Of a DNA stretch of 64,000 nt, positions 18,380 through 27,937 are shown in pieces; position 1 is the first letter of the stretch, and each line of letters begins with the position of its first letter. The stretch is from a bacterium (lineage in GTDB: Bacteria > JAGOBX01), in contig JAKPEO010000030.1 in assembly GCA_029551925.1 (NCBI GenBank), forward strand, positions 19,063 to 83,062, in the 5' to 3' direction. The position numbers and the translations under genes are program-made. The notes under the pieces were generated by a model that searched no databases, was not told the origin of the DNA, and saw only the letters and a program-made list of their open reading frames with translations.

Positions 18380-21300
18380 TTATCCTGCTAATTCATTTGA
18401 ATAATTTTTATTATTTTCGCTTATTCTAACTGACAATACTTTTGACACGCCTTTTTCTTCCATACTCACGCCATAAAGCACATCGCATGCAGCCATAGTT
18501 TTTTTATGATGCGTAATAATTATAAATTGACTGTGTTCGGCAAATTTCTTAAGCATCTTCAAAAATCTTGATAAATTAGCGTCATCTAACGGAGCATCAA
18601 TTTCATCTAACAAACAAAAAGGACTTGGCTTGACTTTAAACAGCGCAAATATCAAGCCAATCGCTGACATTGCTTGCTCACCGCCAGATAATGACATAAT
18701 ATTCAAAATCTTTTTGCCCGGCGGTCTCACTGTTATTTCAATTCCTGATTCCAGAGCATCATTTTCGTCAATCAGAGATATCTCGCCGCTGCCGCCGTTA
18801 AATAATTCCGCTATCAATTCGCCAAAATATTTATTCACTTTTCTAAATGTCTCTAAAAATTTCTTTTCAGCTTTATCATTTATTTTTTCTATTACATTTA
18901 CTAAATCGCGTTCTGCTTCTTCTAAATCTTTTTTCTGCGCTTGCAAAAATAAATAGCGCTGCTCCACTTCTTTATATTCTTCTATCGCATTTATATTTAC
19001 AGGTCCAATAGATTTTAATTTTAATTCTAAATTACGCAATTCTTCTTTCAATTCATTTATACTTTTTATTTTTAAATTTTCAATTTCTTTTTCAGAATAT
19101 TTTTCCAGCCATTTCTGCTCTTTAAATTTATCCGGTTCTATTGAATAACGAGTATAAATATTTTCTAATACGCTGTCTTGCCGCGTATACTTTTGACTTA
19201 ACAAAATATCATATTCGTGTATCTTGTTTTGATACGCGTTTAATTCTATTCTTTGCGCTTTTGATTGTTCTTCGATATTATTCAAAATCGCAAATAAATT
19301 TTCGCGCGCTTGCTGTTCTATATTTTTATCATTCAGCCATTTATCGCGTTCTTTGATTAAATTATTTATTTCTATATTTATCGCTTCATTTTCTTTTTTT
19401 ATAATTTCAATTTCATTTTGCAATTCTACTGTTAGTTTTTTATTGTTCTCAATTTTTTTTTCGTAATCTTCAATCAGCAGTTGCTTGTCAAACATCGAAC
19501 GTTTGAACGATTCCTGCTGCTGCTTCAATTCCGCACAACGAACATCGTAGCTATTTACATTTTTCATCTTTTCATTTTTTTCTAATTTTATATTTTCTAT
19601 TTTTTCTGATAGTGATTTTATTTTCAAACTTATCTTTTCTGATTTATTGTTTATTTCTAATAATTCGATATTAATTTTTTTTTCTAATTCTATTAATTCA
19701 TTTTCGCGACTATTCAATATCATTATTTTTTCGCTTATCTTAGTTAATTCATTTTCTAATGTAATAAGCGATTTTTTGTTGTTATCTAATTTGTTGGTTA
19801 TTCCATTTTTTTCTAATTCTAATTCTTTTTGCGTGCGCTGAATATTATTGATATTTTTCTTCAATTCAATCTGGTGAGTTTCTAATTCGATTATATGGTT
19901 TTCTATTTCTTTCAAGGTCTTTCCAAAAAATTCTATCTTTTGCACTAATTCTTCTTTCTGTCTGTCGCGTTTTAATATATTGCGGTTTTCTTTAACAAAA
20001 CCTGCTGTTATAGTTCCGTCATTCCAAAATATTATTCCGTCTATTGTGACAAAAATAAAATCAGAATATTTCTTTTTTAAAGCAATGCCGCTGTCATAAT
20101 CTTGCGCTATCGCAATTTTTGAAAATATTTTTTTCACTATATCGTTCATTTCTTTATTTTTACAACTAATCACATCTGCGGCGGACGCTAAAAATCCGCG
20201 CTCTTTTGAAATTTCAAGCGCTTGGTTCTTTTCTTCAGCTGATTCGGCGGCGCATAAAAAACGCGTTTTCCCTAATGATTTTTTAGTTATCAAATCAATA
20301 GTTTCTTTTAGCGTGTTATTATCTTCTATCACTATCGTCTGTATCAATTCATTTAATGCATTGCCGATCGCTACTTCATAAATTTCTTCGGTTTTTATAT
20401 GCTCGCCTATCAAACCCTTATGCGCCAAACTTAAATTATTTTTTTTAAAATAATCAAATAGCTCTTTTATTCCATCCTGATATTTTTCGTCTTCTGAATC
20501 TAATATCACCTTCAAATCAGCGCGAGCATTTAATAATAAATTCTTATATTCAAATTGTTTGTTTCTTAATTTTTCCAAATGCCCGATATTAGCGTTCAAT
20601 TCTTCCTGAAATTTATTCAATGTTTCAGTTATTTCAATATGCGATTTTTCTACATTTGATAAATTTTCTTCTAATATTTTTTGTTCTTCATTTATATTAG
20701 CAATTTGTAATTCTTTATTTATTTTTTCCTCTTTTATCTCTTGCTGCTGTATTTTAACAGTTCTCAATTCTGTCGTTATTGCACTCAATCTACTTTTATA
20801 TTCTGAAGAATTATGCGTTTTATCCAGCAATTCTTTATTGTATTCGTCTAATATTTTATTGTTTTCAGACAACACATTTTCTATATCTAATATGTTCTTC
20901 TTCTCGCGCTCACTGTCAATTATATTTTCTAATAACTTTACGCTGGCATTTAATAATTGGCTATTTTCTTCATTTATCTTTTTATCTAATTCTTCAATTT
21001 TAAACTTCAACTCGCGCGTCTCGTCAGAATATTGATTTATCTTAAATAAATTATTGTCTATCTTATTTGAATTGCTCATTAACTTATATTCTTTTTGCTT
21101 TATGGCTTCGCTTAATTCATAAATCTTTTTACTTATTTCAGATACTTTAGTATCTATTTCAAATAATGTAATTTTTTGTTTTTCATATTCTGAATTTTCT
21201 TTGGCGATTTTGGTTTCTATCTCTGTTTTTTTATCAAGATAAATCTGACGCTCGTTATTGATATTTGTTATTTCTTCAACTAATGCGGAATATTCAAAAA

Positions 21301-21991
21301 AACTAACTAATAATTCAGTTAATTCCAATTGTTCAGCTACTTTTTTATAACGTTCTGCTTTTGCCGCTTGATATTTTAACGACCGCAGTTGTCTCTCTAA
21401 TTCTATTAATATATCTGAAACTCTCAATAAATCTTGTTTCGCAGCTTCTAATTTCGACAACGCTATTTTTTTGCGCGTCTTATATTTTACTATTCCCGCA
21501 GCTTCTTCAAAAATCAGGCGTCTATCGTATGGATTAGCTGTAAGTATAGAACTAATCTGCCCTTGACTGATTATCGAATACGCGCCTTTACTTAAACCTG
21601 TATCCATAAATAATTCTATTACATCTTTCAATCTGCATTCTGCGTTATTAATAAGATATTTGCTTTCGCCTGAACGATAAAGTTGGCGGGATACAGTCAC
21701 TTCTTTAAATGCTACTGGCAGTAAACCTTTTTCATTAACAAGCGTCATTGATACGCTCGCGCGACTTAACGGTTTGCGAGTAGTTGTGCCATTAAATATC
21801 ACTTCTTCCATTGACTTGCCGCGCAGCGATTTTACACTCTGCTCGCCTAATACCCATTTAATGGCATCAACTATATTGCTTTTTCCTGAACCATTAGGAC
21901 CAATTATAGCTGATATTCGTTCGCTGAATTCAAGCGTTACCTTATCAGCAAATGACTTAAATCCGGATAATTCTATATTCTTTAAAAACAT
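18380..21991 (-). CDS. smc: Chromosome segregation protein SMC
   Basis: A full-length 1203-aa SMC ATPase that organises and segregates the chromosome as a dimer with ScpA/ScpB. Walker A is IGPNGSGKSN (about 30-39). Long coiled coils flank a hinge around residues 500-650 (GLIGEHIKTEEIYEVAIGNAL). The C-terminal half-ATPase has the signature LSGGEQAM and Walker B FCLLDEIDAPLDDAN. No scpA/scpB or ftsY neighbour is present; instead an unknown membrane-protein gene follows by 4 bases. Confidence 0.97.
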   Translation of the reverse strand: MFLKNIELSGFKSFADKVTLEFSERISAIIGPNGSGKSNIVDAIKWVLGEQSVKSLRGKSMEEVIFNGTTTRKPLSRASVSMTLVNEKGLLPVAFKEVTVSRQLYRSGESKYLINNAECRLKDVIELFMDTGLSKGAYSIISQGQISSILTANPYDRRLIFEEAAGIVKYKTRKKIALSKLEAAKQDLLRVSDILIELERQLRSLKYQAAKAERYKKVAEQLELTELLVSFFEYSALVEEITNINNERQIYLDKKTEIETKIAKENSEYEKQKITLFEIDTKVSEISKKIYELSEAIKQKEYKLMSNSNKIDNNLFKINQYSDETRELKFKIEELDKKINEENSQLLNASVKLLENIIDSEREKKNILDIENVLSENNKILDEYNKELLDKTHNSSEYKSRLSAITTELRTVKIQQQEIKEEKINKELQIANINEEQKILEENLSNVEKSHIEITETLNKFQEELNANIGHLEKLRNKQFEYKNLLLNARADLKVILDSEDEKYQDGIKELFDYFKKNNLSLAHKGLIGEHIKTEEIYEVAIGNALNELIQTIVIEDNNTLKETIDLITKKSLGKTRFLCAAESAEEKNQALEISKERGFLASAADVISCKNKEMNDIVKKIFSKIAIAQDYDSGIALKKKYSDFIFVTIDGIIFWNDGTITAGFVKENRNILKRDRQKEELVQKIEFFGKTLKEIENHIIELETHQIELKKNINNIQRTQKELELEKNGITNKLDNNKKSLITLENELTKISEKIMILNSRENELIELEKKINIELLEINNKSEKISLKIKSLSEKIENIKLEKNEKMKNVNSYDVRCAELKQQQESFKRSMFDKQLLIEDYEKKIENNKKLTVELQNEIEIIKKENEAINIEINNLIKERDKWLNDKNIEQQARENLFAILNNIEEQSKAQRIELNAYQNKIHEYDILLSQKYTRQDSVLENIYTRYSIEPDKFKEQKWLEKYSEKEIENLKIKSINELKEELRNLELKLKSIGPVNINAIEEYKEVEQRYLFLQAQKKDLEEAERDLVNVIEKINDKAEKKFLETFRKVNKYFGELIAELFNGGSGEISLIDENDALESGIEITVRPPGKKILNIMSLSGGEQAMSAIGLIFALFKVKPSPFCLLDEIDAPLDDANLSRFLKMLKKFAEHSQFIIITHHKKTMAACDVLYGVSMEEKGVSKVLSVRISENNKNYSNELAG

Positions 21992-22027
21992 TATACAATA
22001 TACACTGCAAAAAAATATATCTTTATA

Positions 22028-22056
22028 ATATTACTTTATCCGCAAATAAAAGTCAA
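22028..22056 (-). promoter_or_regulatory. Sigma-70-like promoter for smc
   Basis: TTGACT (22051-22056) and TAATAT (22028-22033) are separated by 17 bases on the minus strand, about 37 bases before the smc ATG. Confidence 0.6.
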
Positions 22057-22073
22057 ATCTTTAATTAGTTTTT

Positions 22074-23606
22074 TTATTTAGCGTAATTTACTGCGCGCGA
22101 TTCGCGAATAACTGTAATTTTAATTTGACCTGGATACTCTAATTTTTCCTCTACTTCTTTTGCTATATCACGAGCAAGTACTTCCATTTTAGAATCATCT
22201 ATATTTTCAGGTTTAACTATCACGCGCACTTCTCTACCTGCTTGTATTGCGTATGCACTTTCTACTGCTTCATAATTTTTAGCTATTTGTTCCAATTGTT
22301 CTAATCTCTTTAAATATGTCTCGACATTCTCTTTTCGAGCGCCTGGACGCGCAGCTGATATCGCGTCTGCTGCGGCTACAAGCACTCCTTCAACTGTTTT
22401 GAATGCTACTTCGCCGTGATGTGCGGCAATAGCATGAACTACAACCTCTGACTCGCCGCATTTTTTCGCTAATTCTGCGCCTAATAATGCGTGGGTGCCT
22501 TCATTTTCTTGGTCTAATGCTTTGCCTATATCATGCAATAATCCTATTCTTTTAGCAAGCTGAACATTTGCGCCTATTTCAGCGGCCATCAATCCAGCTA
22601 AATTTGCTACTTCTATTGAATGCTGCAATACATTCTGCGAATAAGAAGTGCGATATTTCAATTTTCCCAAATACTTGATTATTTCTTCCGATATGCCGTG
22701 AAGCCCTATTTCTAATACTGCCGCCTCGCCGGTTTCTATTATAGTCTTGCCTAATTCTTTTTTGGTTTTTTCTACTATTTCTTCTATGCGCGCCGGATGA
22801 ATTCGACCGTCAACTAATAATTTTTCTAATGCCAATCGCGCAACTTCTCTGCGGATGCTGTCAAATGACGAAATAATAACTACTTCCGGAGTATCATCTA
22901 TTATCAAATCTACGCCTGTGCATTTTTCAAACTCGCGAATATTTCGGCCTTCTCTACCTATTATTCTGCCCTTCATATCATCTGATTGCAATGATACAGT
23001 CGTAACTGAATTTTCTGCCACTACTTCTGCCGCGCAGCGCTGTATAGCTAATGTTATTATTTTCCGCGCTTGTTTTTCCGCTACTTTATTAGCTTCTTCT
23101 TCATATTTCTTGACAAATTTAATCGCGTCTAATTTCGCTTCTTTTTCTATCTTTTCTATCAATGTCTTTTTCGCTTCTTCAATACTTAATCCGGCTATTC
23201 GCTGAAGTTCTGATACTTGTTTTGCAAGCGTCTCGTCTAACTGCTGCTTTTTATTTTTTAATCTCTTTTCAATATTATTTAATTCATTTTGTTTTTGATT
23301 TAACTCTTCTTCTTTTTTACCTAATTTTTCGTCTCTGCGATTTAAAAATTTTTCGAACTCCGCTTGCTGTTTACGCTGCTCTTTTAATTCTTCATTAAGT
23401 TTATTACGCTCTGCAAGTATCTTTTCTTTAATCTCGATTTCCATTGTCTTTTTCAAGGTTTCTTTGTCTTTCTCAAATTGCACCCTGATTTTTTCCACTT
23501 CTTCATCAAATTTCAATCGCGATATTTTCAATTTTCCATTAAAAATTACAAAACCTACAATAGCAGATATTATTACCCCTGCTAAAAATGCAACAACATA
23601 AAGCAC
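22074..23606 (-). CDS. rny: Ribonuclease Y
   Basis: Membrane-anchored endoribonuclease that starts mRNA decay. The 510-aa protein has the family layout: an N-terminal membrane helix (about 3-23), a long charged coiled coil (about 30-190), a KH RNA-binding domain with [15 protein letters not shown], and an HD domain with [11 protein letters not shown]. The start is GTG at 23606, supported by AAGGGGGAA with a 7-base spacer. The gene lies upstream of smc with its own stop and an 82-base gap before smc. Confidence 0.97.
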   Translation of the reverse strand: MLYVVAFLAGVIISAIVGFVIFNGKLKISRLKFDEEVEKIRVQFEKDKETLKKTMEIEIKEKILAERNKLNEELKEQRKQQAEFEKFLNRRDEKLGKKEEELNQKQNELNNIEKRLKNKKQQLDETLAKQVSELQRIAGLSIEEAKKTLIEKIEKEAKLDAIKFVKKYEEEANKVAEKQARKIITLAIQRCAAEVVAENSVTTVSLQSDDMKGRIIGREGRNIREFEKCTGVDLIIDDTPEVVIISSFDSIRREVARLALEKLLVDGRIHPARIEEIVEKTKKELGKTIIETGEAAVLEIGLHGISEEIIKYLGKLKYRTSYSQNVLQHSIEVANLAGLMAAEIGANVQLAKRIGLLHDIGKALDQENEGTHALLGAELAKKCGESEVVVHAIAAHHGEVAFKTVEGVLVAAADAISAARPGARKENVETYLKRLEQLEQIAKNYEAVESAYAIQAGREVRVIVKPENIDDSKMEVLARDIAKEVEEKLEYPGQIKITVIRESRAVNYAK

Positions 23607-24098
23607 AATAATTCCCCCTTCACAAAAATTATATATTATAAATTAATTGAGGTAATAAAAACAAAAAATATAGTATTATATTAAAGTATCAAAAATTAAA
23701 AAAATATGAGATTTTTGAATAGAATTATAGAAAAATTTTATTCGATAAATTAGACAATTTATCGAATAAAAATATTTGTTTAATTTTTTTAATGTTTTTG
23801 ATAATAAGATAATATCCTTATTTTTACTAAAGAATAAAGATTTATCCGATTTAATCGCAAACATCGCTATTAAACGAAATATTAATTGTATAACTAAATA
23901 CATAACTTTAAATTACTTAAAATAATACTATATTTTCGTCTTTACGACCTATTTTAAAGTTAAAATTATATATTACAAAAATAAAAAGTCAACTATTAAA
24001 TTTAATATTTTTTTATCCTTTGTTTTGGATTGGGGGTTGTCTAAATTCGCGATTCGCAGCGCAATGTTTTTATAATTTCTAAATAAAAAAATGCGTGG
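23607..24098. other. 492-base gene-poor intergenic region
   Basis: This AT-rich stretch between rny and pgpA (both minus strand) has no convincing gene. A 75-codon minus-strand frame (23676-23903) lacks a ribosome-binding site and family resemblance and contains the hairpin described separately. A G-rich patch (about 24028-24037) and a GC-richer patch (about 24045-24067) near the pgpA end are unexplained. Confidence 0.5.
23736..23771. repeat. Perfect 16-bp inverted repeat with 4-base loop
   Basis: The arms 23736-23751 and 23756-23771 are exactly complementary around the loop AGAC. On the minus strand the hairpin is followed by a five-T run, so it could terminate a transcript from the pgpA side. 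It lies 330 bases beyond pgpA, far for a simple terminator. Confidence 0.7.
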
Positions 24099-24602
24099 CT
24101 AAATAAATAAAATAATAAAATGCAATACTATATTAGTATAAATTCCAGCAATAATATCATCAATAACAATTCCCCAGCCACCAGGGAGTTTTTGACTTAT
24201 ATTAGCTGGGAAAACCTTTACTACATCAAAAAATCTAAACAATAAAAACGACAAAACAAAAAAATAAGCGAAAAAACGCAAATTATTAATATCGACAATA
24301 TTCGGCAAATCAAAAAATAATATCGCTACAAAATAACCGACAACTTCGTCTATCACCACTTTATGCGGGTCTTTTTCTTGATAATATTTTTCTAAATATG
24401 AACTTATCGGTATAGAAATTATAGTCAAAAATATTGTGAATATTGGCAATATTAAATTATTATATTTCTGCGATAAATAAATCGCAGCTATTGTTATTGG
24501 AATAGTGGCTATTGTAGCAAATGTTCCTGATGCTTTTAAATAGCCAATATAACAATAACTTCCGATTATTTCTATAATTTTAGCAAAGCGAGTTTTGGTC
24601 AT
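24099..24602 (-). CDS. pgpA: Phosphatidylglycerophosphatase A
   Basis: PgpA dephosphorylates phosphatidylglycerophosphate to phosphatidylglycerol. The 167-aa integral membrane protein has the family motifs IDEVVGY (metal-binding Asp/Glu) and LPGGWGIVIDDIIAGIYTN, plus SGTFATIATIPI near the N-terminus. About four membrane spans are seen. It starts 9 bases after the response-regulator stop, so it is in that operon, although the functional connection is not obvious. Confidence 0.93.
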   Translation of the reverse strand: MTKTRFAKIIEIIGSYCYIGYLKASGTFATIATIPITIAAIYLSQKYNNLILPIFTIFLTIISIPISSYLEKYYQEKDPHKVVIDEVVGYFVAILFFDLPNIVDINNLRFFAYFFVLSFLLFRFFDVVKVFPANISQKLPGGWGIVIDDIIAGIYTNIVLHFIILFI

Positions 24603-24611
24603 TATCTTTTT

Positions 24612-25055
24612 TTAATTCGGCTGCCTGTTCCATTCAATCCAATATTCAGCCAGCGAATCAAGCATTTTTGAAAATTTATCAAAATTCAAGGGTTTTACTA
24701 AATAACTATTCGCATAATTATTATATGCTTCAATAATATCATTTTCCGCATCTGATGATGTAAGCATTACTACTGGTATTTTTTTCAAATTTTTGTCGTT
24801 TTTTATGGTTGATAATACTTCTATTCCATCTATTTTAGGTAGCCGTAAATCCAATAAAATCAAATCAGGTAAAAAATGATTTGTCAATTTTGAATATTTA
24901 TCACCACGCCTATATAAATAATCTAATGCTTCTTCGCCGTCTGATACTCTAAATAATTCTATATCTTTCAATTTATCTTCTAATTCCATTAATAAAAGTT
25001 CAGCATGATCATCATTATCTTCTACTAATAAAATTTTTAATTCTTCTTTTGTCAC
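24612..25055 (-). CDS. Response regulator, Rcp1-like single receiver
   Basis: A stand-alone receiver of about 147 aa with acidic pocket EDNDDH, phospho-acceptor Asp in LILLDLRLPKIDG, and YLVKPL. The longer beta2-alpha2 region and the DALEALDYLYRRG-like segment are typical of cyanobacterial Rcp1-type regulators. I choose GTG 25055 because GAGGTG lies 7 bases before it; an upstream GTG at 25070 would overlap that site. It follows the sensor kinase by 24 bases and is its likely partner. Confidence 0.88.
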   Translation of the reverse strand: MTKEELKILLVEDNDDHAELLLMELEDKLKDIELFRVSDGEEALDYLYRRGDKYSKLTNHFLPDLILLDLRLPKIDGIEVLSTIKNDKNLKKIPVVMLTSSDAENDIIEAYNNYANSYLVKPLNFDKFSKMLDSLAEYWIEWNRQPN

Positions 25056-25079
25056 TGCCCAACACCTCACGCAAAAAAA

Positions 25080-26720
25080 TTAAATCATAGGCAAAGTAAA
25101 ATAAAAAATTGTTCCACTAGTTTCGGTATTTACTTCAAACCAAATTTTACCTTTATAACTTTCAATTATCTTTTTTGTTATCGCTAATCCGACCCCAGTA
25201 CCTTCAATTTTAGGATTCAATCGTTCAAATAATTTAAATATCTTATCTTTATATTTTTCTTCTATACCTATACCATTATCTTTTACATAATAAGTTCTAT
25301 ATCCATTTTCTTCTGATGTCCAACCAATATTTATTATCGGCTGAATTTCATTATTCGAATATTTTATTGCATTTTCAATCAAATTTTTGAATATTTGTAA
25401 CATCCTATTTTTATCAGCATAAACATTTTTTAAGTCTTTGTCAATCATTATTTTAATTTTTTTATCTTTTATCGCTATACCTAAAATATTATAAACTTCA
25501 ACAATCAAATTATTTACATTTATAATTTCATTTTTTAATTGATTAGTTTCTAATTGCGAATATTGCAATAAATCATCTATAAGATTTTGCATTTTATCTG
25601 CGGCATTATTTATTTTTTTTGCATTTTTCAATAAATTATCATATTTATTTTTTTCTAAATCCCGTAAAATCAATTCCACATAGCCTTTTATTGTAATCAG
25701 CGGAGTCTTTAAATCGTGAGAAACTGTATAATTAAATTGATTCAAATTTTCATTTTTTTCTTTTAATTCATTTAACTGCTTCTGTATAATAATTTCATTT
25801 TCTTTAAGTAATTCATTTTGAAGTTTTAATTTTATATTTAATTTATTAATGGAATAATAACTCCATAAAAATATTACTATTATCAAAAAAATAAATAATG
25901 CGCTCAATAAAATCAATACTTTTCCAAGTGTCCAAAACGGCTCCGGTCTGCCATACCATTTTATATATACATCTCTATAAAATTGCGACCTTAAAATTTC
26001 ATCTAATGCTTTATCTATTTGATTTTTTAAATCCTGATTATTTTTCCTAAATAAATACACACGCTTAATTTCCATAAACGGCTTGCCCACAATTTTAAAT
26101 TTATCTTCTAATTTTAAATCTTGAATGCGCTTAATCACGCCAGTTTTAGGCAAAACAAAACCGTCTATTTTTCCAGATAGTAGCGCCAATAACCCTTCGT
26201 CAATATCATCAAAAATTACAAGATTAAAATTTTGCCAATCTTTCATTTTAATATGTGTCGCACCGCCCTTTAATACGCCTGTATTTTTTCCTTTTAATTC
26301 CATAATATTATTTATCTCTATTTCATTGTTTCTAACTAAACAAATTATTGACGCTACTTCAATGCTATTAATGCTCGCAATAAATTCGCCTAATGTTTCA
26401 TCTGTTTGAGTAATACCTGGAATAAAATCTACCTCGCCTTCACTTAATAATTTCTTTGCTTCGCTCCAATTATTTACTATCTGATAAGAATATCTAAACC
26501 CTAACTTTTTAGATACTTCATTTAATACATCAATCGCCAGACCAATCGGTTTATTATTTTTATCAAGATAATATAATGCGGGAAAATTTGATAAAACTGC
26601 TACTTTATAATGTTGAGTTCTTATTGTTTTATCTATAAAATCATATTTTGTATCTGTATATACAGCGGCACGGCAAATAACAAAACTAAAAATCAAAATA
26701 AATAAAAAATTTTTTTTCAT
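25080..26720 (-). CDS. Sensor histidine kinase with solute-binding (SBP_bac_3) sensor domain
   Basis: A 546-aa kinase. Signal sequence (MKKNFLFILIFSFVICRA), then a periplasmic family-3 solute-binding domain (YYLDKNNKPIGLAIDVLNEV; GEVDFIPGITQTDETL), the WYGRPEPFW junction, one membrane helix (about 270-292), a coiled coil, the HisKA box VSHDLKTPL and a HATPase domain (N-box LIENAIKYSN, G-box KDNGIGIEE, GTGVGLAI). It should sense an amino-acid-like ligand and phosphorylate the adjacent receiver. A -10 box ends only 6 bases before the ATG. It is a shorter paralogue of the kinase at 41000-43048, which has an added PAS domain. Confidence 0.93.
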   Translation of the reverse strand: MKKNFLFILIFSFVICRAAVYTDTKYDFIDKTIRTQHYKVAVLSNFPALYYLDKNNKPIGLAIDVLNEVSKKLGFRYSYQIVNNWSEAKKLLSEGEVDFIPGITQTDETLGEFIASINSIEVASIICLVRNNEIEINNIMELKGKNTGVLKGGATHIKMKDWQNFNLVIFDDIDEGLLALLSGKIDGFVLPKTGVIKRIQDLKLEDKFKIVGKPFMEIKRVYLFRKNNQDLKNQIDKALDEILRSQFYRDVYIKWYGRPEPFWTLGKVLILLSALFIFLIIVIFLWSYYSINKLNIKLKLQNELLKENEIIIQKQLNELKEKNENLNQFNYTVSHDLKTPLITIKGYVELILRDLEKNKYDNLLKNAKKINNAADKMQNLIDDLLQYSQLETNQLKNEIINVNNLIVEVYNILGIAIKDKKIKIMIDKDLKNVYADKNRMLQIFKNLIENAIKYSNNEIQPIINIGWTSEENGYRTYYVKDNGIGIEEKYKDKIFKLFERLNPKIEGTGVGLAITKKIIESYKGKIWFEVNTETSGTIFYFTLPMI

Positions 26721-26726
26721 TAAAAA

Positions 26727-26732
26727 ATTATA
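26727..26732 (-). promoter_or_regulatory. -10 element positioned for a leaderless transcript
   Basis: TATAAT on the minus strand lies 6 bases before the sensor-kinase ATG (26720). The matching -35 region is poor (TATGTT at 17-base spacing). No Shine-Dalgarno is present, which fits leaderless translation. Confidence 0.45.
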
Positions 26733-26755
26733 CTATAATTTTTTTTTAAAACATA

Positions 26756-27748
26756 TTATTCCCCAATCAATTTTATAGCATTAAATCTACAAGCATTATA
26801 GCAATTTTGACATTTTATACATTTTGATTGGTCAATCGTATGTTTCTGTTTTTTCTCGCCTGTAATCGCATTTACCGGACATTTTTTAACGCATAATGTG
26901 CAACCCTTGCAATCACCCGTAATTTCTAATTTCGGACGCGGTGCTAAACTATCGCTAATAACTTTAATCGGTTTTATAGGACATACTTCACTGCATCTAC
27001 CGCAATCTATACATTTTGAATAGTCAATCACGGCTAAATTATTTATTATCTCTATTGCCTGCGCTGGGCAATTTTTCTTGCATAATCCGCAAGCAATACA
27101 AGCTACATCGCATTTGCTTTTTGCAAATTTTCCTTTGTCTTCATTTTTGCATTCTATTACTATATGATTTTTTTCCGGTAATAATACAATCAAATTTTTC
27201 GGACAAGCAGTAACACACGCGCCACAGCCCACGCATTTTTTTTCGATTATTTTCGGTATCCTATTTTCTTCATATTCCATCGCACCAAATTTACAAACAC
27301 GAAAACAATTGCCAAACATCAAACAGCCAAATTCACAATATTTCGGCCCTGTCAATAATTTCGCCGCAACTTCGCAATCTTTTATCCCTTTATATTCGTA
27401 TTTGTATCTAATATATTCCTGTTCGCCACGACATTTTAATCGAGCAGTTTTACGTTCGCTCTTTTCCGCTTTCACTCCTAAAATCTGCGCTAATTTATCA
27501 GCTGTATCGTTTCCGCCGGGTGTGCATAAATTTACTGCTGTTTTGGAATTTTCTGCGCCAAGTGCTTCGGCATACCCCATACAACCCGGATAACCGCAAG
27601 CACCACAATTCGCTTTCGGCAATGCCTCGTATAACTTTTCAATAATAGGATTAATTTCAACCGCTAATTTTTTTGAAGCAATCACCAAAAAAATTGCAAA
27701 TATCAAGCCCAACAATGCAAGTATCAAAATAGGCGCAATTGTAACCAT
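26756..27748 (-). CDS. rnfB: RnfB-type polyferredoxin (Rnf electron-transport subunit B)
   Basis: A membrane-anchored iron-sulphur protein of 330 aa. An N-terminal helix (about 4-25) is followed by the Fe-S domain C48-x2-C51-x4-C56...C75, the RnfB-type CEFGC/GNCFRVC cluster, and five more ferredoxin motifs (CVGCGACVTACP, CIACGLCKKNCP, CIDCGRCSEVCP, CKGCTLCVKKCP, CIKCQNCYNAC). This predicts up to seven [4Fe-4S] clusters. Length and richness resemble the long RnfB of acetogens, not the short proteobacterial form. No other rnf gene is in the window. It is transcribed divergently from metV-metF, which suggests it may donate electrons there. Confidence 0.9.
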   Translation of the reverse strand: MVTIAPILILALLGLIFAIFLVIASKKLAVEINPIIEKLYEALPKANCGACGYPGCMGYAEALGAENSKTAVNLCTPGGNDTADKLAQILGVKAEKSERKTARLKCRGEQEYIRYKYEYKGIKDCEVAAKLLTGPKYCEFGCLMFGNCFRVCKFGAMEYEENRIPKIIEKKCVGCGACVTACPKNLIVLLPEKNHIVIECKNEDKGKFAKSKCDVACIACGLCKKNCPAQAIEIINNLAVIDYSKCIDCGRCSEVCPIKPIKVISDSLAPRPKLEITGDCKGCTLCVKKCPVNAITGEKKQKHTIDQSKCIKCQNCYNACRFNAIKLIGE

Positions 27749-27787
27749 ATTAAAATCTACAAAATTATCAATTAATTTAATTCATTT

Positions 27788-27816
27788 ATTTTATTTCATA
27801 ATTCAATAATTTTCAA
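27788..27816 (-). promoter_or_regulatory. Sigma-70-like promoter for rnfB
   Basis: TTGAAA (27811-27816) and TAAAAT (27788-27793) are separated by 17 bases on the minus strand, about 40 bases before the rnfB ATG. Confidence 0.55.
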
Positions 27817-27873
27817 GTTTTTTTTAAAATAAATAAGTAATTTTTTTTTTTTTGATACAATCATTAAATTAAA

Positions 27874-27901
27874 TTGATTTTTTTTTTTAACAAAATATAA
27901 T
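27874..27901 (+). promoter_or_regulatory. Sigma-70-like promoter for metV-metF
   Basis: TTGATT (27874-27879) and a perfect TATAAT (27896-27901) have a 16-base spacer containing a T tract. The predicted start is about 30 bases before the metV ATG. It is divergent from the rnfB promoter in the same 189-base intergenic region. Confidence 0.55.
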
Positions 27902-27937
27902 TTAAATGATTAGATAATTGTTGGATTTATTTATAAA

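Noticed and set aside
23676..23903. 75-codon minus-strand frame between rny and pgpA
   Set aside because: AT-rich low-complexity composition, no Shine-Dalgarno, no recognisable family, and a perfect hairpin inside it; more likely a chance frame.
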